Made by a program: the position numbers and the translations under genes. Source: Alphaproteobacteria bacterium (GTDB taxonomy: Bacteria > Pseudomonadota > Alphaproteobacteria > Rhizobiales > Aestuariivirgaceae). Taken from it: 8,015 bases of DNA. This document shows positions 1 through 6,600 of the stretch, piece by piece (the stretch's first letter is position 1; each line of letters starts with the position of its first letter). The stretch spans positions 1 to 8,015 of the forward strand of contig JAHEJE010000126.1 in assembly GCA_024639035.1 (NCBI GenBank), written 5' to 3'. The notes beneath the pieces were generated by a model. That model was not told the DNA's origin. It was given only the letters and a program-made list of their open reading frames with translations, and did not search any database.

Positions 1-425
1 ACCAACCCACCATATTCGCGCACCGGATAGGCACCGAGACGGGTGCGCTCGCGCACGTCGATTGCAGGCTGTGCGTCCGTGGCCTCGCCGGGCGTTTCGA
101 GGATCTCGCCATCGGGTGCAAACAACCAACCGTGGTAACAACAGCGGATGCCGCGGTCCTCGCATTTGCCGAACTCCAGCGAGGCGCGCCGGTGCGGGCA
201 GTGCTTGTGCACCAGGCCGAACTCTCCTTTGGACGTGCGAAACAGCACCAGCTCTTCGCCGAGGATTGTGATGCCTTTCGGCAACTCGCCAACGTCATCG
301 GCGATGGCGACGGGATGCCAGTAGCGGCGGAACAGCTCTCCTGCCGGCGTGCCGGGGCCGGTGCAGGCCAGTTCCTCATCGAAGCCAGGCGGCTGCAGCG
401 CTTGGGCGTAACCGGAGTACGACAT
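1..425 (-). CDS. Rieske [2Fe-2S] aromatic ring-hydroxylating oxygenase-type protein, N-terminal part (runs off window)
   Basis: This is the first 141 codons of a gene whose 3' part lies outside the window. The Rieske cluster ligands are all visible: Cys76 and His78 in CPHRR, and Cys95 and His98 in CCYHGW, giving C-x-H-x16-C-x2-H. The preceding stretch at residues 23-40 (GPGTPAGE then FRRYWHPVA) is typical of the phthalate 4,5-dioxygenase-like oxygenase components, which receive electrons through the Rieske centre and use a mononuclear iron in a C-terminal catalytic domain. That domain is not visible here, so the substrate and even oxygenase activity are inferred. The ATG at 423-425 is preceded by a GGGGA ribosome-binding site (434-438) with an 8-base spacer, and no better start is seen. 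It is divergent from the Lrp-type regulator gene and has its own well-formed promoter. The Rieske fold is near certain; the ring-hydroxylating subfamily is likely. Oxidative N-dealkylation is an alternative reaction for this family. Confidence 0.9.
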   Translation of the reverse strand, partial: MSYSGYAQALQPPGFDEELACTGPGTPAGELFRRYWHPVAIADDVGELPKGITILGEELVLFRTSKGEFGLVHKHCPHRRASLEFGKCEDRGIRCCYHGWLFAPDGEILETPGEATDAQPAIDVRERTRLGAYPVREYGGL

Positions 426-468
426 TGATGGAATCCCCAATCAAAACTGCTCATTCGGCAGAATTCAG

Positions 469-497
469 ATTTAAGAATTGATTTTTTCGCAGGTCAA
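469..497 (-). promoter_or_regulatory. Predicted sigma-70-type promoter of the Rieske oxygenase gene
   Basis: Read on the minus strand, TTGACC (492-497) matches the -35 consensus at 5 of 6 positions. A 17-base spacer separates it from TTAAAT (469-474), which matches the -10 consensus at 4 of 6. Transcription would start near 462, leaving about 36 bases of leader before the ATG at 425. The spacer and flanks are AT-rich in an otherwise GC-rich window. No transcription data are available, so this is a pattern match only. Confidence 0.55.
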
Positions 498-498
498 G

Positions 499-546
499 CG
501 CAATATGCTGCGTAATTCGCAACTACAATTGCAATTTCTGCGCAAT
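499..546. promoter_or_regulatory. Putative operator array for the adjacent Lrp/AsnC-family regulator
   Basis: This stretch is dense in symmetrical short motifs. TGCGTAATTCGCA (509-521) has 4-base inverted arms TGCG/CGCA around a 5-base centre. AATTGCAATT (527-536) is a perfect 10-base palindrome. An imperfect direct repeat is also present: GCAAT...CTGCGTAAT (500-516) and GCAAT...CTGCGCAAT (531-546), offset by 30-31 bases, about three helical turns. Lrp/AsnC proteins form dimers and octamers that bind several phased AT-rich sites, often in divergent spacers beside their own gene. The array ends directly upstream of the predicted -35 of the Rieske gene, a position suited to activation, and it precedes the regulator gene, suited to autoregulation. 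The binding protein is inferred from proximity only. Confidence 0.45.
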
Positions 547-588
547 CCGTAGCGAAGCAGTCTTTTCTGCACAGCAAGTGGGACAAGC

Positions 589-1128
589 ATGGGACGCACG
601 GCAAGAACGATCACCGGAATTGACCAGCGTAAGTTCGCCGAGCGGGCAACCCGCACAGCCGATATCTCCTCGCCGCACGACAAGCTCAACAAGTCGATTA
701 TCGCCATGTTGCAGCAGGATGGCCGGATGCCGTTTGCCGAGATTGCCCAGGCGCTTGATGTGTCGGAAGGCACGATCCGCAACCGGGTCAACGGCATGAA
801 GCAGGCTGGCATGCTGCAGATCGCGGCCATCGCTGATCCTGTCGCCGTAGAGTATTCAACCGATGCCATGCTCGGCCTTAAGATCACTCCCGGCTTTACA
901 CCGCAGCAGGTGGCCGAGCGCCTGTCGGCCCTGCCGGATGTCGTCTACATCCTGTGGGTGTCGGGCCGCTTTGATCTCCTGGCTGAAGTGGTTAGCGATG
1001 ACCGCGACGGCTTCCTGGCCTTCATGGAAACCGAGGTCCATTCGCGAAACGATATCGCCGCCGTCGAAATCATGACCGGTTTGAAGAACTTCAAGAACCA
1101 GTTCCTGCTCAAGCAGAACTGGAAATAG
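589..1128 (+). CDS. Lrp/AsnC-family transcriptional regulator
   Basis: This is a 179-residue protein with the two-domain layout of feast/famine regulators. An N-terminal winged helix-turn-helix spans about residues 30-78 (DKLNKSIIAMLQQDGR, then FAEIAQALDVSEGTIRNRV). It is followed by a ligand-binding and oligomerising RAM-type domain at about 90-170, which includes the typical turn GRFDLLAEVV. Family members usually bind an amino acid or related metabolite and control one or a few nearby operons. The protein carries roughly 25-30 extra basic residues before the first helix. The next in-frame Met (residue 40) would cut into the DNA-binding domain, so the ATG at 589 is kept although its upstream purine stretch (GTGGGA, 578-583) is a weak ribosome-binding site. 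The ligase gene starts 32 bases after its stop with no terminator between. It therefore probably regulates, and is co-transcribed with, the genes downstream and controls the divergent Rieske gene. The ligand is unknown. Confidence 0.93.
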   Translation: MGRTARTITGIDQRKFAERATRTADISSPHDKLNKSIIAMLQQDGRMPFAEIAQALDVSEGTIRNRVNGMKQAGMLQIAAIADPVAVEYSTDAMLGLKITPGFTPQQVAERLSALPDVVYILWVSGRFDLLAEVVSDDRDGFLAFMETEVHSRNDIAAVEIMTGLKNFKNQFLLKQNWK

Positions 1129-1147
1129 CAACACTGCCACAAGGATC

Positions 1148-1154
1148 AGGGAGA
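1148..1154 (+). promoter_or_regulatory. Ribosome-binding site of the ligase gene
   Basis: AGGGAGA lies 6 bases before the ATG at 1161 and is the strongest Shine-Dalgarno match in this operon. It supports the choice of the 1161 start, and therefore the lysine-rich N-terminal extension, over an internal start. Confidence 0.7.
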
Positions 1155-1160
1155 CAGGCC

Positions 1161-2582
1161 ATGGGCAAGACCTATTACAAGACGTTCGACAGCGCCATCA
1201 AACGCAACAAGAAGAAGATTGCCAAGGTCCAGAAACGGCTGGAGGACGCCGGCGTCAGATACGTGCTGTCGAGCTGGATCGACCTGCACGGCATCCCCAA
1301 GACCAAGCCGGTGCCGATGAGCGATTTCGAAGACCTGTGCATGGGCAAGGGCCCGCAGTTCGCCGTCCACTCGATTTCCTATGTGCCGGAACTGTCGCCG
1401 GCCGATTCCGATCAGGTGATGGTGCCCGATCTCGACGCGGTCTACATTTGCCCGTGGGACAAGACCTTGGCGATCATCTTCGCCGACCTCTATTGGGAGG
1501 GCAAACCCTACAACGTCTGCCCGCGCCAGGCCCTGAAACGGGCCATTCAGGAGGCCGATGATGCGGGCTACGTCGGCTATGCCGGCATTGAGCCTGAGTT
1601 CATCGCCATGCGCTATGACGAGGCCGGCCAGCCGGTCAAGGCGATTGATGATGATCCGGAAAACGGGGTGCGTCCACGGCGTCAGGCGTTCGGCTATGAT
1701 GTTGAGTACTCGCTCGACTCCATGCCGTTCCTGAAGGACATGATCGACATTCTGGAAGACCTCGGCTGGAACCTGCATGACGTGGTGGCCGAGGGCGCCT
1801 ACTCGCAGTTCGAACTCGATTTCCACTTCACCGACCTGCTGGAAATGGCCGACCGGCTGGTGTTCCTGCGCATCCTACTCAAGGAAGTCGCCAAGGAGCA
1901 CGGCATGTTCATCACCTTTATGCCCAAGCCGACCACCGGCGACTGGCGTTCGGGCGCTCACATCAATTTCTCGCTGCAACCCAAGGACAGCCCTGGCGAA
2001 AACCTGTTCGGCTGCAAGGCCGATGGCTGGAGCGATGCCTCGCGCTACGCCGTCGGCGGGCTGATGGCCCACGCCGAGGCGATCACCGCGATCACCTGTC
2101 CGACGGTCAATTCCTACAACGGCCTGGTGCCGCGTGTCGGCGGCTTCGAGGGCGGTACGGTGACCTGGGCGCCGACCAACATCACCTATGGTTTCAACAA
2201 CCGCTCGGCCCAGTTCCGACTGCCGCAAAGCCGGTACTGCATCGAGAACCGGGCCGCCGACATGTGCATGAACGTCTATCTGGCCCTCGGCATGACGCTC
2301 ACTGCCGCCCTCGACGGTATCGCCAACAAGACAGACCCCGGCGAGCCGACCGACCGCGATCTCTATGCCATGACCAACGAGGAGTTCACCGAACTCGGCA
2401 TCCGCCGCCTGCCGCGCAACCTGATGATAGCCACCCAGGCACTGGCCACGGATACGCTGGCGGAAAAGGTCATGGGACCGGTCATGCGCAACTCCTACAT
2501 CGAATACAAGAACGACGAATGGGAGCGCTATCACCAGACCGTCACAGACTGGGAAGTGCAGGAATACCTGAGGCTGTATTGA
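1161..2582 (+). CDS. Glutamine-synthetase-superfamily ligase, GlnT / gamma-glutamylmethylamide synthetase-like
   Basis: This 473-residue ATP-dependent ligase contains the glutamine synthetase beta-grasp and catalytic domains. Visible active-site motifs in order are: D41 in WIDLHGIPKTK (ammonium/amine side); E144 and E146 in GIEPEF; E211, Q216 and E218 in EGAYSQFE (metal and glutamate binding); H267 in GAHINFSL; N317 and R324 in NSYNGLVPR; E330 in GGFEGG; and R348 and R353 in NNRSAQFR. All key positions look intact, so an active enzyme is expected. The DLHG...KTK motif and the long TWAP...YGFNNR loop resemble the GlnT / gamma-glutamylmethylamide synthetase branch rather than housekeeping GlnA. 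That branch joins glutamate to ammonia or to an amine. An unusual lysine-rich stretch (residues 13-26) precedes the core. The gene sits between an Lrp-type regulator and a hydrolase in one likely operon, beside a divergent Rieske oxygenase. This argues for glutamylation of an amine in catabolism, although plain glutamine synthesis cannot be excluded from sequence. Confidence 0.92.
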   Translation: MGKTYYKTFDSAIKRNKKKIAKVQKRLEDAGVRYVLSSWIDLHGIPKTKPVPMSDFEDLCMGKGPQFAVHSISYVPELSPADSDQVMVPDLDAVYICPWDKTLAIIFADLYWEGKPYNVCPRQALKRAIQEADDAGYVGYAGIEPEFIAMRYDEAGQPVKAIDDDPENGVRPRRQAFGYDVEYSLDSMPFLKDMIDILEDLGWNLHDVVAEGAYSQFELDFHFTDLLEMADRLVFLRILLKEVAKEHGMFITFMPKPTTGDWRSGAHINFSLQPKDSPGENLFGCKADGWSDASRYAVGGLMAHAEAITAITCPTVNSYNGLVPRVGGFEGGTVTWAPTNITYGFNNRSAQFRLPQSRYCIENRAADMCMNVYLALGMTLTAALDGIANKTDPGEPTDRDLYAMTNEEFTELGIRRLPRNLMIATQALATDTLAEKVMGPVMRNSYIEYKNDEWERYHQTVTDWEVQEYLRLY

Positions 2583-2586
2583 TCCC

Positions 2587-3603
2587 GTGAGCGATTTTGA
2601 GGTTTTTGAACTTGGTGACGTCACGCTGCTGTCAGGCGTGGCGCTGCCGGCGGCGCGGCTTGTCTACAAGACCTATGGCGCGCTTAACGCGGCGGGGAAC
2701 AACGTCGTTGTCCTGCCGACGTTCTATACCGGCACCCATGAGCGCAACGAGGGTTTCTTCGGTCCGGGCCGGGCGATCGACCCGGACAGGCACTTCATCG
2801 TTTCTATCAACCTGTTCGGCAATGGCCTGTCGTCCTCGCCCTCCAACACACCGGCCCCGGCGGACGGGCCAAGGTTTCCCGATGTCACCCTGTGGGACAA
2901 TGTCGCCTGCCAGCACCGCCTGCTGACCGCGCATCTCGGCGTTGAGCGGATCGCACTGGTCGCCGGCTGGTCGATGGCCGGCTGCCAGGCCTACCAGTGG
3001 GCGGCCCAGTATCCGGATATGGTCAAGGCGATCCTGCCGTTCTGTGCTTCGGCCAAAACCTCACCGCACAACCATGTCTTTCTGGAAGGAGTGAAGGCGG
3101 CACTGCTGGCCGATCCGGCCTGGAACGGCGGCGACTATGACAGCCCGCCGGTGCGCGGTCTCGACGCCTTCGGGCGCGTCTATGCCGGCTGGGCGTTCTC
3201 GCAGACGTTCTACCGCGATGGCCTCTACCGCAAGCTCGGCTACGACAGCCCCGATGACCTGCTCGACGACTGGGGTCGCGATCATGCGGAAAACTGGGAC
3301 GCCAACAATCTGCTGGCCAAGCTGAAGACCTGGCAACTCGGCGATATCAGCGCCGGCCCGCTCTATGGCGGCGACTTTCCCAAGGCGCTGGCCGCCATCA
3401 AAGCCCGCGCCATCCTGATGCCGTGCAGCGATGATCTCTATTTCCCACCGGCGGACAATGCCATCGAGGCCAAGCACATGCCGAATGCCGAACTGCGTGT
3501 GTTCAACTCTCCCTGGGGCCACTGTGTTGCCAACCCAGGCAATTCACCGGAGTTCGAGGCGACCCTCGATGCCTGCATCGGCGAGTTGCTCAGCAGTGCA
3601 TGA
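2587..3603 (+). CDS. MetX-like alpha/beta-hydrolase (homoserine O-acetyltransferase-like fold; putative esterase/acyltransferase)
   Basis: This is a 338-residue alpha/beta-hydrolase. The nucleophile elbow is GWSMAG with Ser129, the acid is probably Asp283 in SDDLYFPP, and the base is His312 in WGHC, giving a complete catalytic triad. N-terminal LVYKTYG, the FGNG-SSS segment (residues 78-84) and the ADPAWNGGDY block (175-184) match the MetX family layout. However, the elbow differs from the usual GGSMGG, and the protein is shorter than typical MetX (about 370 residues from memory). It is therefore more likely one of the MetX-like putative esterases than a methionine-pathway acetyltransferase. 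The start is GTG, 4 bases after the ligase stop. An in-frame TGA at 2569-2571 excludes longer forms and the next Met is residue 130, so GTG is well supported. The tight junction suggests translational coupling with the ligase and a role in the same pathway, for example hydrolysing or acylating an intermediate. The substrate is unknown. Confidence 0.88.
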   Translation: MSDFEVFELGDVTLLSGVALPAARLVYKTYGALNAAGNNVVVLPTFYTGTHERNEGFFGPGRAIDPDRHFIVSINLFGNGLSSSPSNTPAPADGPRFPDVTLWDNVACQHRLLTAHLGVERIALVAGWSMAGCQAYQWAAQYPDMVKAILPFCASAKTSPHNHVFLEGVKAALLADPAWNGGDYDSPPVRGLDAFGRVYAGWAFSQTFYRDGLYRKLGYDSPDDLLDDWGRDHAENWDANNLLAKLKTWQLGDISAGPLYGGDFPKALAAIKARAILMPCSDDLYFPPADNAIEAKHMPNAELRVFNSPWGHCVANPGNSPEFEATLDACIGELLSSA

Positions 3604-3614
3604 AGCGGCCGGCG

Positions 3615-6600
3615 TCAGTAGTCCTTCTGGAAGAACACCCCGGCGCGGGAGGCGCCATCGGTTCCAGCCGACCCGCGCAGCTTCAGGCTTTTGGTCAGGT
3701 TGAGATCGATGATCACCCTGCTGGTGTTGGTACGGGTCGATTGCTCGACGCCAACCGACAGGCGGTCGTTGATCTGTTTGCCGACGCCGACAGCTGTCTC
3801 GCCGGCCGGTGTCTGGGTGATCTCGAGCCAGTCGACGCCGAGCGCGCCCTGCAAACCATCCAGAACGCCGCCGCCACCACCGCCACTCAAGACGGCGATC
3901 GAGCTGGCAAGCTGGGCAATCTGCAGCGGTGACAATTCGACCATGCTGCGGTCGAAGACCAGACGGGAAAGCGCTTCTTCCTCCGGCAACTCGGGCGATG
4001 ACGTCACGGATATCTTCGGTTCCGTAATGCGGCCGGAGATCACCAGCCTGATGGTGGCGTCGGACCCTCTGGAGACCGCCACCAGATTGATGCGGGGGTC
4101 GAGATCGTTGACGAAATCGAGCCTGCCGCTTTCGAACTCCAGACGCCGCGCCAGCAGTTTGAGGATGCCGCGGCGCAAGCGGAACGACCCGTTGGCTACA
4201 GGTGCCGCGGCGGTCCCGGTGATCGTGAGTTTGCCGCCGAGCAGGGCATTCAGGCCGCGTCCGGTAACCGCGATGCTGTCCGTGGTCACGACCCGGACGT
4301 CGAGGCGCAGATTTGAGCTGCCGCCGGCACTGCGGGCCTGGATCGCCTGCAGTTGTCGCGCCACCTTGGCCGGGGCGGCCCTGTGGCGGACGTCGAGCGG
4401 GCGCAATGCGGTCGGCGGGACTTCGCTCAAGGTGATCTTGGTCTTGCGCAACCTGATCTCGCCGCGCACCAGCGGGGCCGTGGCCAGCGGGCCGGTCAGG
4501 CGCAGGTCGGCATCGTAGCCGGTGTTGACCAGCGTGCCGTCGACATAAACGCCCCTATCGATCCTGATGCGGATGTCGGCCGGTTGCGGCGCCGCCAGCC
4601 CGATCGTGCCGGAGATGCTGGCCGTGCCTTTGCGGCCGGTGCGGCCCTTCAGCGACACGATGCGCACGACATCGCTGGCAAACTCGATGCGGCCCGTCGC
4701 ATTCTGCACGATGAACTTGCCGTCGACATCACCGAACGTGGCCCCGCTCAACGTGATGCTGCCATCGACCTGCGGCTGCTGCGGTGTGCCACGGGCAAGG
4801 ACGTTGAAGGCGATCTTGCCGTCCAGCCGTGCCCCGGTTTCGGCGATACGGTTGGCAAAGCCCCTGGCCTGGGCGCTGCCGGTGGCGCGGATATCGAACC
4901 GGGTCTGGCCGGCGGTCTCGACCGTGCCTTCAAAGCTGGCCGACAGGTCGCTGCCGGCGGTTGCCGTGCCACGCAGTCCGATCTTGCCGCGCTGCACCGT
5001 GCCGGACACATCGAGCGATGCCGCCGGCACGCCTTGCGCGCTCAGTTCGGCAATGACGAGATTGCGGACCGCAAGTTCATAGGTCCCGGTTGCCGCCGCG
5101 GGCTTGCCCTTGAAGGCTGCCTTGCCATCGACCAGGCCTGACAGGCCGGGAACACCGGCGAGGCGTTCAAACGGCGCCAGCGGCAGATTGGAAATCGCAA
5201 CGGCCGTGTCGAGGTCCGGTGCAACCTTGCCGGTGATTTCGATGCGACCGGATCCAACCTGAAGTTTCGCATCTGTCACTTCGACGGCGCCGGCTGCATT
5301 GCGGCTGACGACAAACGGGGCGGCGATCGCGTAGGCAACGCCTTCAGCGCTGCCGTCGAGCCTGGTGACGGTGACATCGGTGCGTTGATCGCGCAGCATT
5401 ACATCGGCCTCGGCCCTGGCGCTGAGGTCGCGGCCGTCGGCATCCAGGGTAACGGTATATCCGTCAACGCCCTTGCTCAGCGCTGCCGTGGCGATGCTGT
5501 CGAAGGAAACGCCGCCGGCGCGCACGCGCTGGGCGCTGGCATCGCCCTTGAGCTTGGGCCGACCGAACACATCGTCGACGGCAATGTCGCCGGTAAGCCT
5601 ACCCGCGGCGAAATCCGGGCTCGAGACCTGCGACCCGGTGAACGTGGCGCGAAGGTTCGAGCGCTCGTCATCGGCCTCAAGATCGATCTCTGCATCGAGA
5701 CTGCCGGACATTTGCGTCAACAGGAACGGCGCCAGGTCGGCCAGGTCGGGCGCGGAAAGCTCAAGCCGACCCGACGGTGCGCCGTTCAGCGGGAGACGCA
5801 AGCCGCCTGCCAAACGTGCCGCGCCTGAAACCACATCAAGGCCGCGCAGTTCACGGATACCGTCCGCCGAGGTGGCGATTTCGCCGCGTGCCGAGACCGG
5901 CTTGCCGCGCAATTCGGCGGTGAGGTCGAAGCGGCCCTGCGGTGCGCGCTCGTCAAGCTTGAACTGCGCCTTGAGCTTTGGCGCGACAAGCGGTTCGCCG
6001 GCCAACTGCATATCATCGCCGGTTGCCGTCAGCGCCAAGTCCGGCGCGGTTGACTGTCCGGTTAGCTTGGCCTCAAGCCGGGCGCGGCCGGAGACTTTCG
6101 GCTCTAGCTGCGACAGGTCGAGAAGTTCGGCAGCAACCGCCAGATCGAGCAGATCTCCCGCGGTGCCGGAAACGGTGGCTGACAATGTTTCGCTGGTCAG
6201 GTTCCAGCCGGTGAGCCGGACGGCGTTGCCGCGGCCCTTGGCCACCTTTCCGGTGAATTTAACATCGCCAACCAGCAGTCCGTCTAGCACCGCCTGACCG
6301 GTCTGCGGTGCGTTCGCCGATGCATCGAAGCCGATGTCAAACCCGCCATCTCCAGGGATCAGATGACCGGAAAAGGCAGCATTCAGGTCACCGGCAACAA
6401 TCCGTGTGCCATCCAGCATCACGTGGCCGTCACCGCCGGATCTGGCGACAAGGTCAGCGCGAAACGGGCCCGCCAACGACTTCAGCACGTCGTTATCGCC
6501 GGTGTCCTCGACGATGGCTGAAATGACGCCATCAACACGAGCCTTGTCGGCCGCCGGGTCGAGGCCGTGTCCGGCGATTTCGATCAACGGCTGCTGCAAG

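Noticed and set aside
62..428. Plus-strand open frames of 69 and 98 codons at the left end
   Set aside because: They are antisense to the Rieske domain, whose C-x-H and C-x2-H ligands establish the minus-strand reading.
478..506. Possible plus-strand promoter TTGATT-17-CAATAT for the regulator operon
   Set aside because: The -10 element matches only 3 of 6 positions, and other candidate -35 boxes (for example TTGCAA at 529-534) lack a usable -10.
471..887. Minus-strand 138-codon open frame across the divergent spacer and the regulator gene
   Set aside because: It is antisense to the DNA-binding domain of the Lrp-type regulator and runs through the promoter/operator region; the protein is low-information and unlike any family.
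1146..2624. Minus-strand open frames of 226 and 249 codons opposite the ligase gene
   Set aside because: They are antisense shadows of a gene with intact catalytic motifs; the translations show no recognisable family and no plausible ribosome-binding site was noted.
3621..3636. Near-palindrome GTCCTTCTGGAAGAAC as a possible terminator
   Set aside because: It has a 2-base loop, one mismatch, no following T-run on either strand, and lies inside the tamB codons for the conserved C-terminus.
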